Shown here piece after piece: positions 6,929 through 16,138 of a stretch of DNA of 64,000 bases. The notes beneath the pieces were generated by a model that made no database searches, was not told where the DNA came from, and saw nothing but the letters and a program-made list of their open reading frames with translations. How positions within the stretch are numbered: position 1 is the stretch's first letter; every line of letters starts with the position of its first letter. The stretch comes from Vibrio maritimus (GTDB lineage: Bacteria > Pseudomonadota > Gammaproteobacteria > Enterobacterales > Vibrionaceae): assembly GCF_021441885.1 (NCBI RefSeq), contig NZ_CP090438.1:434001-498000 (forward strand), written 5' to 3'. A program made the translations under genes and the position numbers.

Positions 6929-8158
6929 ATGGAATTAGCAACAACTGTCAGCGAACTGCGTTATGCGCTGGACACTTTTTACTTTCTTATTTCAGGCGCA
7001 CTCGTAATGTGGATGGCGGCAGGCTTCGCAATGCTAGAAGCTGGCCTAGTTCGCTCGAAAAACACCACGGAAATCTTAACTAAGAACTTCTGTCTTTACG
7101 CGATTGCGTGTACTTGTTACCTCATCGTCGGCTACAACATCATGTATGTTGATAACGGCGAAGGCGGTTGGCTACCATCATTTGGTGCGCTAATTGGCAC
7201 TCAAGGTGAAGGCGCAGACCACTCCCTAGAGTCGGACTTCTTCTTCCAAGTAGTATTCGTTGCAACAGCAATGTCAGTAGTCTCTGGTGCGGTTGCTGAG
7301 CGTATGAAGCTTTGGTCTTTCCTAATCTTCTCAGTAGTGCTAACAGCATTCATCTACCCAATGGAAGGTTACTGGACATGGGGCGGCGGTTTCCTATCTG
7401 AAGCAGGTTTCAGTGACTTCGCAGGTTCAGGTATCGTTCACATGGCAGGTGCGGCAGCAGCACTAGCAGGTGTTCTACTACTAGGCGCTCGTAAAGGTAA
7501 ATACGGTAAGAACGGTGAAATTCACCCAATCCCAGGTTCGAACATGCCGCTAGCTACGCTAGGTACGTTCATCCTATGGCTAGGTTGGTTCGGTTTCAAC
7601 GGCGGTTCTCAGCTAATGGTTTCTGACTTCGAGAACGCAACAGCGGTTGGTCAAATCTTCCTTAACACCAACGCAGCAGCAGCAGCAGGTGCAATCGCAG
7701 CAATGCTAGTGTGTAAGACAACGTGGGGCAAAGCTGACCTAACTATGATTCTTAACGGTGCACTAGCAGGTCTGGTAGCAATCACAGCAGACCCACTGTC
7801 TCCATCTCCAGTTTACTCTGTAGCAATTGGTGCAGTAGGTGGCGCGCTAGTGGTATTCAGCATCATCGGTCTAGACAAGCTTAAGATTGACGATCCAGTA
7901 GGTGCTATCTCAGTTCACGGTGTGTGTGGTTTCTTCGGTCTAATGGTTGTTCCACTGAGCAACGGTGACGCAACGTTCGGTGCACAGCTTCTAGGTGCGG
8001 CAGTTATCTTCGGTTGGGTATTCGCAGCAAGCCTAGCGGTATGGGCGGTACTGAAAGCAACAATTGGTATCCGTGTATCGGAAGAAGAAGAGCTAGAGGG
8101 TATGGACATGCACGATTGTGGTGTTGGTGCTTACCCAGAGTTCGTCAGCATGAAGTAA
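6929..8158 (+). CDS. amtB: Ammonium transporter AmtB
   Basis: A 409-aa ammonium channel with 11 predicted membrane helices. Family landmarks are AAGFAMLEAGLVRSKN near the N-terminus, DFAGSGIVHMAGA, LWLGWFGFNGGSQ, and GAISVHGVCGFFG, with pore histidines in the HMAG and VHG segments. It works in the inner membrane with the GlnK gatekeeper encoded 18 bp upstream. There is no obvious cleaved signal peptide at the N-terminus, unlike E. coli AmtB. Leucine is written almost only with CTA, a sign of strong expression in this genome. A terminator follows closely. Confidence 0.96.
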   Translation: MELATTVSELRYALDTFYFLISGALVMWMAAGFAMLEAGLVRSKNTTEILTKNFCLYAIACTCYLIVGYNIMYVDNGEGGWLPSFGALIGTQGEGADHSLESDFFFQVVFVATAMSVVSGAVAERMKLWSFLIFSVVLTAFIYPMEGYWTWGGGFLSEAGFSDFAGSGIVHMAGAAAALAGVLLLGARKGKYGKNGEIHPIPGSNMPLATLGTFILWLGWFGFNGGSQLMVSDFENATAVGQIFLNTNAAAAAGAIAAMLVCKTTWGKADLTMILNGALAGLVAITADPLSPSPVYSVAIGAVGGALVVFSIIGLDKLKIDDPVGAISVHGVCGFFGLMVVPLSNGDATFGAQLLGAAVIFGWVFAASLAVWAVLKATIGIRVSEEEELEGMDMHDCGVGAYPEFVSMK

Positions 8159-8178
8159 CATTTAATCACATTTTTATT

Positions 8179-8208
8179 AAAAACCTGCCTTATTAGGCAG
8201 GTTTTTTT
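8179..8208 (+). terminator. Terminator of glnK-amtB
   Basis: AAACCTGCC, loop TTATTA, GGCAGGTTT followed by T's, 20 bp after the amtB stop. Confidence 0.93.
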
Positions 8209-8241
8209 ATGTCAGATCATTGTTTTTCAAATCTGTATGAA

Positions 8242-8275
8242 TATAATAACGCAACTGATAAACGTTCTCATTATG
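8242..8275 (+). promoter_or_regulatory. fbpA promoter -10 with overlapping downstream Fur box
   Basis: TATAAT at 8242-8247 is followed by GATAAACGTTCTCATTATG at 8257-8275, which matches the 19-bp Fur consensus GATAATGATAATCATTATC at 13 positions. Both lie just before the fbpA start. Iron repression is inferred from this and from the known Fur control of fbpABC in vibrios. Confidence 0.65.
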
Positions 8276-8293
8276 AATTAAAGGAACTAAACA

Positions 8294-9304
8294 ATGAAAA
8301 AACTGCTAACTCTTTCTGCAATCGCAGCAAGCTTTGCCGCTCCAGCGATGGCTGCGGAAGAAGTCAACGTTTACTCTTACCGTCAACCTTTCCTTGTTGA
8401 GCCAATGTTCAACGAGTTCACGAAAGAGACGGGTATCAAGGTAAATGTGAAGTTTGCTAAGAAAGGTTTGGCAGAGAAGCTTCAGCAAGAAGGCGAGTAC
8501 AGCCCAGCTGACGTAGTGCTAACAACGGACATCAGCCGCCTTGCAGAGCTGACTGACAAGGACGTAGTTCAAGCGGTAGACAGCGACGTGATTAACGCGA
8601 ATGTTCCTGCTCAATACCGTGATAAAGAGAATGAGTGGTTTGCACTGACGCTACGTACTCGTAACGTTTACTCATCTCGTGACCGTGTAGGTAAGCTAGG
8701 TGCAGAGTTCAACTATGCAGACCTTGCTAACCCAGAGTACAAAGGCAAAATCTGTACTCGTAGCGGCAAGCACCCATACAACGTATCTTTGGTTTCATCT
8801 ATGATTGCTCACCACGGTGAAGCAGAAACCAAAGAGTGGCTAGAAGGCGTTAAAGCCAACCTAGCTCGTAAGCCTCAAGGCAACGACCGCGCACAAGTTA
8901 AAGCGATCAAAGAAGGTCTTTGTGACGTTTCTCTAGGTAACAGCTACTACCTAGGCAAAATGGTGAATGACAAAGAGCAAAAAGCGTGGGCTGATGCGGT
9001 TTACATCAACTTCCCGAATCAAGAAACCACTGGCACACACGTAAACGTGAGTGGCATGGCAATGGCGAAACACTCGCCTAACAAAGAAAATGCACTGAAG
9101 CTAATGGAGTTCCTAACAGGCGAAAAAGCTCAGCAAATGTACGCAGAAGTGAACTATGAGTACCCAGTAAAAGAAGGCGTTAAGCGTTCTGAACTTGTGG
9201 AATCTTGGGGTGACTTCAAAGCAGATACTATCTCGCTAGACGACATTGCTGGTTACCACAGCACTGCGATCAAATTGTTAGATGAAGTTAAGTTCGACCT
9301 ATAA
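8294..9304 (+). CDS. fbpA: Ferric-iron ABC transporter, periplasmic binding protein
   Basis: A 336-aa periplasmic Fe3+-binding protein (FbpA/FutA/AfuA family, transferrin-like fold). Residues 1-20 form a clear signal peptide ending APAMA|AEE. NVYSYRQPFLVEPMF at the mature N-terminus and a Tyr pair in GNSYYLGKM are typical; such tyrosines bind iron in this family. It is the first gene of the fbpABC import operon. A GC-rich hairpin right after its stop probably lets the binding protein be made in excess over the permease and ATPase. A Fur box overlaps the promoter region. An AAGGAACTAAACA leader gives a good ribosome-binding site. Confidence 0.94.
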   Translation: MKKLLTLSAIAASFAAPAMAAEEVNVYSYRQPFLVEPMFNEFTKETGIKVNVKFAKKGLAEKLQQEGEYSPADVVLTTDISRLAELTDKDVVQAVDSDVINANVPAQYRDKENEWFALTLRTRNVYSSRDRVGKLGAEFNYADLANPEYKGKICTRSGKHPYNVSLVSSMIAHHGEAETKEWLEGVKANLARKPQGNDRAQVKAIKEGLCDVSLGNSYYLGKMVNDKEQKAWADAVYINFPNQETTGTHVNVSGMAMAKHSPNKENALKLMEFLTGEKAQQMYAEVNYEYPVKEGVKRSELVESWGDFKADTISLDDIAGYHSTAIKLLDEVKFDL

Positions 9305-9310
9305 TCGAAA

Positions 9311-9333
9311 AAAGGGGGTATAATGCCCCCTTA
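9311..9333 (+). terminator. Intercistronic hairpin between fbpA and fbpB
   Basis: AAGGGGG, a 7-nt loop, then CCCCCTT, followed by ATTC rather than a clean T-run. It looks like a partial terminator or 3' mRNA-stabilising hairpin that lowers fbpBC expression relative to fbpA. Confidence 0.7.
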
Positions 9334-9387
9334 TTCAATCTGGTTTATGACTTCTCGACTTCGCGTCGCCTGATGTATGTTTAGGCA

Positions 9388-11013
9388 ATGAAAGAAAAAA
9401 ATGTTGTTTGGAAAACCAGTAGTGGAGTGCTAACTCTGCTACTGGTTTTGCCTATTTTAGCGATCTTCTATACTGCACTTGGTGAGTCAAGTGATCTTTT
9501 TGCACACCTGATGTCAACGGTGATGCCCACCTATGTTCTCAATACCATCAAATTGGTCGTTGGTGTTTTGCTGCTCTCTCTTGTGTTCGGGGTACCCAGT
9601 GCTTGGCTAATGGCCATGTGCAAGCTGCCTAGCGAACGCGTATTACAGTGGGCCTTAGTACTGCCACTAGCGATGCCAAGTTACATCATTGGCTACATCT
9701 TCACTGACTGGTTTGACTTTGCAGGTCCTGTCCAAGTGTGGCTACGTGATGTTTTTGCTTGGCAGGTTGGCGACTACTGGTTCCCAGATATCCGCACTGT
9801 AGGCGGTGCTACGGTTGTGCTCTCTTTGGTGCTTTACCCATACGTCTATCTGTTGTGCCGCGCGGCATTTATGGAGCAAAATGTCTCTTTGCTGCAATCT
9901 GCAAGACTTCTCAAATGCTCCCCTTTAGAGAGTTTTTGGCGTATCTCGTTGCCGCTTGCTCGTCCATCCATTGCGGTAGGTCTATCGCTGGTGGCGATGG
10001 AGACCATTGGCGACTTCGGTGCGGTTAGCTACTTTGCAGTCAGCACCTTAACCACAGCAGTGTACGATACGTGGCTTGGCTATTCCAATTTGAGTGCGGC
10101 TGCCAAAATTTCCGCCATGATGATGGTCGTGATCGTACTCTTGCTAGGTGCTGAGCGTTATAGTCGTCGTAAACAGAAACTGTTTCAAAGCCAGTACAAC
10201 AGCCATGAAGATTTTCGTTATGAATTACGTGGCTGGAAAAAGTGGGCAGCATTAACTTGGTGTTGGGGCTTGGTATCGGCAGCGTTTATCTTCCCGCTTG
10301 GCCAGTTAATTATTTACGCCTATAAGTACTTTGAGCAAAGCTGGACTGAAGAGTTTCAAACCTATGCCATCAACAGTTTACAGGTCTCTATCATTGCCGC
10401 CATCATCGGCGTGATCGTCGCTTTGGTAGTTAACTTCTATCGCCGCTTAGATCCAAGTCGTAAGGGCGTCGTCTTCATGCGTGCCTCGTCGCTGGGCTAT
10501 GCCGTGCCGGGAACGGTTTTAGCAATTGGCGTGATGGTGACTGTTCTGTTTATGGATCATTCAGTGAATGACTTTGCCAAAGCAATGGAGTGGCAGCGCC
10601 CAGGTCTGATCTTCTCTGGCTCGATGTTTGCGCTGATTTTTGCCATGGTGGTGCGTTTTTCCGCGGTAGCGATTGGCAGTATCGAAACCAGTCTGAGTAA
10701 AGTGTCGCCTTCGCTTGATATGGCCTCGCGCACTATGGGCTGTAAGAAGAACCAGATGTTGGTTCGCGTGCATCTGCCACTCATTAAACGTGGTGTATTG
10801 ATTGCTGGCTTGTTGGTGTTTATTGAGTCGATGAAAGAGCTCAATGCTGCGCTGCTATTGCGTCCATTCAACTTTGAAACCTTAGCCACCTACGTATTTA
10901 ACTTTGCCTCAGATGAGCATCTGGAGCTTGCTGCGATGCCAGCCGTCTTGTTGGTACTCGTTGGGTTACTACCGCTTATTATTGTTAACCGTTCATTGGA
11001 GCAAAATCACTGA
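9388..11013 (+). CDS. fbpB: Ferric-iron ABC transporter, fused permease
   Basis: A 541-aa inner-membrane permease made of two BPD_transp_1 (ABC permease) halves, as is normal for FbpB/SfuB/AfuB. About 12 hydrophobic helices are seen. Each half carries an EAA-type loop that docks on the ATPase: the first reads ARLLKCSPLESFWRISLPLA, the second MGCKKNQMLVRVHLPLIKRG. Its stop overlaps the fbpC start by one base (TGATG). It is translated 83 bp after fbpA. Together with FbpA and FbpC it forms an Fe3+ importer. Confidence 0.93.
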   Translation: MKEKNVVWKTSSGVLTLLLVLPILAIFYTALGESSDLFAHLMSTVMPTYVLNTIKLVVGVLLLSLVFGVPSAWLMAMCKLPSERVLQWALVLPLAMPSYIIGYIFTDWFDFAGPVQVWLRDVFAWQVGDYWFPDIRTVGGATVVLSLVLYPYVYLLCRAAFMEQNVSLLQSARLLKCSPLESFWRISLPLARPSIAVGLSLVAMETIGDFGAVSYFAVSTLTTAVYDTWLGYSNLSAAAKISAMMMVVIVLLLGAERYSRRKQKLFQSQYNSHEDFRYELRGWKKWAALTWCWGLVSAAFIFPLGQLIIYAYKYFEQSWTEEFQTYAINSLQVSIIAAIIGVIVALVVNFYRRLDPSRKGVVFMRASSLGYAVPGTVLAIGVMVTVLFMDHSVNDFAKAMEWQRPGLIFSGSMFALIFAMVVRFSAVAIGSIETSLSKVSPSLDMASRTMGCKKNQMLVRVHLPLIKRGVLIAGLLVFIESMKELNAALLLRPFNFETLATYVFNFASDEHLELAAMPAVLLVLVGLLPLIIVNRSLEQNH

Positions 11014-12044
11014 TGACCACAGCACTGTCGATTGAAAATTTATCTTGTCAGTATGACGAGCAAACGATTCTTGAGAACTTGTCTCTAGAGGTTAATCAAG
11101 GTGAAATTGTTTGTTTGCTGGGCGCCAGTGGCTGCGGAAAAACGACCTTGCTGAAAGCCATCGCGGGTCTATTGCCCCTGTCAGCGGGCAAGATGACGCT
11201 GGGTGAGCGAGAGATTGATAACGGTGAAAGCTGGATGCCGCCAGAGCAACGCAACATCGGTATGATCTTCCAAGACTATGCGCTGTTTCCTCACCTAACG
11301 GTGGCACAAAACGTCGCATTCGGGCTTAAGGGCATTCCGAAGTCAGAGCAAGATGCAATCGTGATGGAGATGCTGTCACTGGTACATCTAGAGCAGTTCA
11401 TTGACCGTTACCCGCATCAGCTATCGGGTGGTCAACAGCAGCGTGTGGCGATTGCGCGCAGTTTGGCGTACAAACCCGATCTACTGCTACTTGATGAACC
11501 ATTTTCCAACATCGATACCCAAGTACGTCACGAGCTCATCCGCGAGATCCGCAAAATCTTCAAAAAGCAGGGTGTGACTGCGATATTCGTGACTCATAGC
11601 CGTGAAGAAGCGTTCGCGTTTGCTGACAAAATGGCGGTGATGAACCAAGGTGTGATTGAGCAATATGGCTCGGCATCAGAGCTCTATTTCTGCCCATCGA
11701 GCAAGTTCGTTGCGGATTTCTTAGGTGGCGGCAGTTACTTGCAAGCTAAGCATATCAATGACACGACCTTTGAGACGGCTATCGGCCAGGTTGAAGCACA
11801 GTCGTGTGCCTTGATTGAGCCGGGGGCTGATTGCCAACTTTTGGTGCGCCCACAGCACATTCAATTGACTCAGTCAGAAAAGAGCACTATCACGGTTATC
11901 GAGCAGCAGTTCATGGGTGACCATTGTCGCTATGTAGTTGATATTGAAGGCACGCGTGTCTTGGCCACCTCATTAGAGGCGCTTGATGTTGGCCAGAGTG
12001 TCGCGGTGAGTGTCGATGCGCAGGGCATTGTCGCGTTTGCATAA
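11013..12044 (+). CDS. fbpC: Ferric-iron ABC transporter, ATP-binding protein
   Basis: A 343-aa ABC ATPase. Walker A GASGCGKTT lies near residue 37, the signature is LSGGQQQRVA, and Walker B is LLLLDEPFSNID followed by FVTHSREEA. A C-terminal TOBE-like domain (about 240-343) is typical for this importer class. It is the last gene of the fbpABC operon and overlaps fbpB by one base. The convergent chitobiose operon ends about 130 bp further on, with hairpins for both directions between them. Confidence 0.94.
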   Translation: MTTALSIENLSCQYDEQTILENLSLEVNQGEIVCLLGASGCGKTTLLKAIAGLLPLSAGKMTLGEREIDNGESWMPPEQRNIGMIFQDYALFPHLTVAQNVAFGLKGIPKSEQDAIVMEMLSLVHLEQFIDRYPHQLSGGQQQRVAIARSLAYKPDLLLLDEPFSNIDTQVRHELIREIRKIFKKQGVTAIFVTHSREEAFAFADKMAVMNQGVIEQYGSASELYFCPSSKFVADFLGGGSYLQAKHINDTTFETAIGQVEAQSCALIEPGADCQLLVRPQHIQLTQSEKSTITVIEQQFMGDHCRYVVDIEGTRVLATSLEALDVGQSVAVSVDAQGIVAFA

Positions 12045-12050
12045 GTACTA

Positions 12051-12083
12051 AAAAAGCCCGGAGACAGTCGTTCCGGGCAAAAA
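12051..12083 (-). terminator. Terminator of the chitobiose operon
   Basis: GCCCGG (12056-12061) pairs with CCGGGC (12073-12078). On the minus strand the stem is followed by TTTTTT. It is the end of the long operon that begins at 26617. Confidence 0.85.
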
Positions 12084-12111
12084 TGTTCTCCACCTATAGG
12101 GAGCTTTTTGC
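12077..12111 (+). terminator. Weaker hairpin after fbpC
   Basis: GCAAAAA...CTCC and GGAG...TTTTTGC form a nested stem ending in a T-run on the plus strand. It overlaps the minus-strand terminator, so only one of the two can form in a given RNA. It probably ends fbpABC transcription. Confidence 0.5.
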
Positions 12112-12172
12112 TAATAGGTGACCAAGAAGGTGAGTCGAGGTCACTTAGGGCAAAAAGAGAAGGAAACAGTGA

Positions 12173-13585
12173 CTACAAAGACAAAAAGTCTTTCATCTGC
12201 TGAAGAACATATTCCGCTTGTTCCTTATCTTCCATTTCACAGAAAATTCGTAATAGGGGCTCCGTACCCGAGAAGCGAGCAATCACCCAACCACCGTTCT
12301 TAAAGTACACTTTCGCGCCATCGGCGTAACTTACCTTTTCTACGTCATAATCAAACTCAGGAAGCAGTTTTTCGACATAAAGTTTGTGGTAAAGGCTGTC
12401 TTTTTGCGACGGTTTGAAGTTGCAGTCGCCCTCTGCGGTATAGGCGTAACCATACTTGCCGTAGATCTCTGATAGCAACTCGGAAAGTGTCTTCTGAGTG
12501 ACACTGAGCATTTCGACTAAAAGGCTAGAGGCAAATACGCCATCCTTGCCTTTGATGTGACCGCGAATGGTTAAACCACCTGAGCTCTCACCGCCAATCA
12601 GTGAATCGTCGGCCTCCATTTGACTACTGATGTGCTTAAAGCCTACGGGAACCTCAAAGCTTTTTTCACCGTAGTCAGCAGCGACTTTGTCTAGGAGGTG
12701 AGTGGTCGCGATGTTACGAACCACTGAGCCTTTCCAGCCTTTGTATTCAAGTAGATAGTAATAGAGCAACAGCAGTACTTCGTTAGGGTGGATAAAATTA
12801 CCTTGCTCATCAATGATGCCAAGACGGTCAGCATCGCCATCGGTACCAATACCGATATCGTAGCCTTCTGCCGCCACAAGGTGCTTAAGACGATATAGTG
12901 TCGCTGCACTTGGCGAAGGCATTAAGCCGCCAAAGTCTGGGTTTTTACCATCGTTGATGACGTCAACGTCACAGCGACCGTTGATGAGCACCGTCTGCAA
13001 TGCGTTTTTCGCGACTCCAAACATTGGGTCGATAAGCACTTTAAGATTGGCGTTTTTGATGGCTTCAATGTCGATAAGATCGATGATGGAATCAACAAAC
13101 TCGTTCATCGGATTGATGACATTAATCGCGCCGCGCTCAACACATACATCGAAGTCGCCGGAAATCACTTCCTGAAGGCTGAGAGTGGCGATCTGAGCTT
13201 CAATCTTCTCAGTAATGATTTCGTCGGCATCACGGCCACCTTCGATAAAGACCTTAATCCCGTTGTAATCGGCTGGATTGTGCGACGCGGTAATACAAGC
13301 CGAGTAGGCACATCCCATACTCTTCGCTTTGTACATGACTATAGGGGTCGGCACAAACTTGTCGATAAAGCTCACTGGGATGTTGTTCGCGGCCAAGACT
13401 TCCGCAAACCAGCGCCCCGCTTTATCGGATAGAAAACGCCTGTCATAGCCAATCACGAATCCGCGTTCTGCCACGTTTTCGCTATTGATGATGTTTGCCA
13501 CCGCTTGAGCAACGAGTTTTACGTTATCTTTAGTGAACTCCTCGCCGATGAACGCGCGCCAACCACCTGTTCCAAATTTGATCAT
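12173..13585 (-). CDS. Phosphohexomutase of the chitobiose operon (PGM/PMM family)
   Basis: A 470-aa alpha-D-phosphohexomutase. The phosphoserine loop ITASHNPADYNG puts the catalytic Ser at 101. The Mg2+ loop DGDADR is at 249-254, the sugar-binding GGESSGG further on, and a phosphate-binding RFSGTEPLLRI lies near the C-terminus. In this operon chitobiose phosphorylase makes GlcNAc-1-phosphate, and this mutase is the expected step to GlcNAc-6-phosphate. The substrate is inferred from operon membership and from the equivalent V. cholerae gene (VC0611). It is the promoter-distal gene of the operon, 84 bp after the phosphorylase gene. Confidence 0.88.
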   Translation of the reverse strand: MIKFGTGGWRAFIGEEFTKDNVKLVAQAVANIINSENVAERGFVIGYDRRFLSDKAGRWFAEVLAANNIPVSFIDKFVPTPIVMYKAKSMGCAYSACITASHNPADYNGIKVFIEGGRDADEIITEKIEAQIATLSLQEVISGDFDVCVERGAINVINPMNEFVDSIIDLIDIEAIKNANLKVLIDPMFGVAKNALQTVLINGRCDVDVINDGKNPDFGGLMPSPSAATLYRLKHLVAAEGYDIGIGTDGDADRLGIIDEQGNFIHPNEVLLLLYYYLLEYKGWKGSVVRNIATTHLLDKVAADYGEKSFEVPVGFKHISSQMEADDSLIGGESSGGLTIRGHIKGKDGVFASSLLVEMLSVTQKTLSELLSEIYGKYGYAYTAEGDCNFKPSQKDSLYHKLYVEKLLPEFDYDVEKVSYADGAKVYFKNGGWVIARFSGTEPLLRIFCEMEDKEQAEYVLQQMKDFLSL

Positions 13586-13669
13586 CTCTCTCTCCTAAGA
13601 GGTTACCTACTCTTGTAGTGATACGCTTAAGTTCGATGGGTCCAAACTAAGGACCCATCGAGGCACTCG

Positions 13670-16075
13670 TTAACCCAGAACAACATGTACTTGGTTTACG
13701 CTGCCTTCGGCTTGAGGCGCGATCGCGCCTTGAATGGCTTGGCCATTCAAGGTAATGGACTGAACACCCTTGCTGACATTGTTTGGGTTCTCAACCGTAA
13801 TTTGATACGTTGCACCGCGCCATTGACGCGTCACCTCAAATCCTGGCCACTCTGTTGGAATACATGGGTCAACCACTAGGCCATCGAAGCTCAGTCTCAC
13901 GCCGAGAATATAGTTGGTTGCGGCGAAGTAAGCCCAGCCAGAAGTACCCGTTAACCAAGGGTGGTTGGCGCGACCATGATCTTGGTGGTCACGGCCCATG
14001 ATGAACTGCACGTATGAGTACGGCTCTGTGATGCGTGTTTCGATCATGTCGTTTTGGTTATACGGGTTTAGTGCGTCGTAGTACTTCATGGCTTGATCGC
14101 CACGGCCTAGTTTCGCTTCGGCTACCCACGCCCATGGATTTGGATGTGAGAAGATCGCGCCGTTTTCTTTTACGCCCGGATAAACGCGAGTGACAAAGCC
14201 GATGTCGTCATTAGGTGTTGCGAACGATGGCGCGTTTAGATGTAAGCCGAAGTCTGAGTAGAGGTACTCATCGACCGCATCCATGGCTTTCTTACCGCGC
14301 TCTTCGCTAACTGCGCCAGAAACCACTGCCCAGGTGTTGGACTCAAGGTGAACCTTACCTTCGGTTTGTTTACTGGTACCGACCTTGTCGCCGTTTTTGG
14401 TGATCCCACGGATGTACCAGCCACCGTCTTCATCCCAGAGGTGCGTTTCACAGGCGTCTTGAACTTTTTGCGCCATTTGTTGGTAGTAAGCGACATCATC
14501 AAGCTCGCCTCGGTTGCGTGCGAGGTCAACGAAGTCTTGAAGTGCCCAGTAATGCAGGAACGCCACCATGGATGATTCACCACCACCGAGGTTTAGACAG
14601 TCATTCCAGTCTGCGCGCAGACCTTTGGCGATGCCTGTAGCCCCAACGTGTTCATCGGTAAAGTTAAGTGCCGCTTTCATGTGCTCGTAAACGGTCGCAT
14701 TGCCGCCGTCTGCGTATGGGATCACCTCATCAAAGAAATCCGTCTCACCGGTTTCCATCACGTAGCGACAGATCGTTGGGACCAGCCACAAGTGATCGTC
14801 AGAGCAGGTGTCGGCAATGCCGTGGATCTTATCTTCATCGCTTGGTGTCGGAACCACGGTAGGTGATTTTGATGGCTCAACATCGGCTTTTTCTGGATCA
14901 AACCAGTCTGGATCGAACAGATGCAAACCGTAACCGGCTTTCACTTGGCCACGCAGTAGATCAACGATCCGTTTTCGAGTCATAGCCGGTGCAGAATGAG
15001 GAACGGCCATGGCGTCCTGAGCGGTATCTCGATAGCCCAGTCCAGTACGTCCTCCAACCTCGATAAATGAAGCGAAGCGTGACCATACGACACAGGTCTC
15101 GGCTTGATACAGAGTCCAAGTGTTTAGCATGGTATCTAGCCCCTCGTTGGGAGATTTCACTTGGAACTTCGCGCAGCGCTCATCCCAGTGAGCCTTGATG
15201 GCATCAAATGCTGCATCGACCTCAGTTAGGTCTTGGTATTTTTGACGAAGACGCTCACCGTTGCCTTTGCCAATACCAAGGACGTAGGCAAAGCGCACCT
15301 CTTCTCCCGGTGCGATGACAAATTGCTTGTGCAGTGAACCACAATGGTTGTAGCAGGTTTGTGTGTGATTAGAGCATTGCCCTTTTTCAACCGCGATTGG
15401 GTTGGATTCGTCGCGATATAGACCTAAGAAGCTATCGCGCTGACCATCATAGCTATCTGGGCTAAAAGTAGAAGCAAGGTAGTAGTAGCCTTCGAAGTCG
15501 TTGGTGTTGTAGAAGAGATCATACTCAATGACACCATCTTGATAGCTAGTCCCTGCTGAATATAGCGACATTTGATGGTTTTGATTGTCAGAGGCGATGT
15601 GGCTGAAGGAAAACTCCACAAACGAGAAGGCACTGATGGTGCGTGGCTTATCACCGGTATTGCGGATCACCACATCCCACACTTCAGCATCTTCGCCTTT
15701 TGGTACGAACAGAGTTTTTGTCGCCTCAATATCTGAGTATTGACACTTAAACTTTGAATAAGAAAGCCCGTGCCTTACTTCATAATTCGCTTCATCAAGG
15801 CTTTTAGCGACTGGCTGCCATGAGATTGACCAGTAATCACCTGTCTCATCATCACGCAGATATACATAATGCCCTGGGCGATCGAACGTCGCATTTGGGC
15901 GGAATTTGGTTACACGGTTGTACTCAGGTGAGTTGTAAAAGGAGTAGCCGCCAGCATTATGGGAGATAACGGTACAGAACTTCTCTGTGCCTAGGTAGTT
16001 AGTCCAAGGAGCGGGGGCATCGGGACGAGTGATGACATATTCTCGGTTCTCGTTATCGAAGTAGCCGTATTGCAT
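13670..16075 (-). CDS. chbP: N,N'-diacetylchitobiose phosphorylase (GH94)
   Basis: An 801-aa cytoplasmic GH94 phosphorylase that splits (GlcNAc)2 with phosphate into GlcNAc-1-phosphate and GlcNAc. It has the family layout: N-terminal beta-sandwich (about 1-270), helical linker, (alpha/alpha)6 barrel (about 310-730) and C-terminal sheet. The general-acid Asp falls in ADWNDCL at residue 492, the same number as in the characterised Vibrio proteolyticus enzyme. No signal peptide is present, in line with action on imported disaccharide. Length fits chitobiose phosphorylases (about 800 aa). It lies 63 bp downstream of the GH20 gene. Orthologue: VC0612. Confidence 0.93.
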   Translation of the reverse strand: MQYGYFDNENREYVITRPDAPAPWTNYLGTEKFCTVISHNAGGYSFYNSPEYNRVTKFRPNATFDRPGHYVYLRDDETGDYWSISWQPVAKSLDEANYEVRHGLSYSKFKCQYSDIEATKTLFVPKGEDAEVWDVVIRNTGDKPRTISAFSFVEFSFSHIASDNQNHQMSLYSAGTSYQDGVIEYDLFYNTNDFEGYYYLASTFSPDSYDGQRDSFLGLYRDESNPIAVEKGQCSNHTQTCYNHCGSLHKQFVIAPGEEVRFAYVLGIGKGNGERLRQKYQDLTEVDAAFDAIKAHWDERCAKFQVKSPNEGLDTMLNTWTLYQAETCVVWSRFASFIEVGGRTGLGYRDTAQDAMAVPHSAPAMTRKRIVDLLRGQVKAGYGLHLFDPDWFDPEKADVEPSKSPTVVPTPSDEDKIHGIADTCSDDHLWLVPTICRYVMETGETDFFDEVIPYADGGNATVYEHMKAALNFTDEHVGATGIAKGLRADWNDCLNLGGGESSMVAFLHYWALQDFVDLARNRGELDDVAYYQQMAQKVQDACETHLWDEDGGWYIRGITKNGDKVGTSKQTEGKVHLESNTWAVVSGAVSEERGKKAMDAVDEYLYSDFGLHLNAPSFATPNDDIGFVTRVYPGVKENGAIFSHPNPWAWVAEAKLGRGDQAMKYYDALNPYNQNDMIETRITEPYSYVQFIMGRDHQDHGRANHPWLTGTSGWAYFAATNYILGVRLSFDGLVVDPCIPTEWPGFEVTRQWRGATYQITVENPNNVSKGVQSITLNGQAIQGAIAPQAEGSVNQVHVVLG

Positions 16076-16138
16076 GATGATATCCTTATTGGGGAAAATT
16101 TAAATTCGTTAAGTAATGTTGGCTTTGAGTGTTGAACG

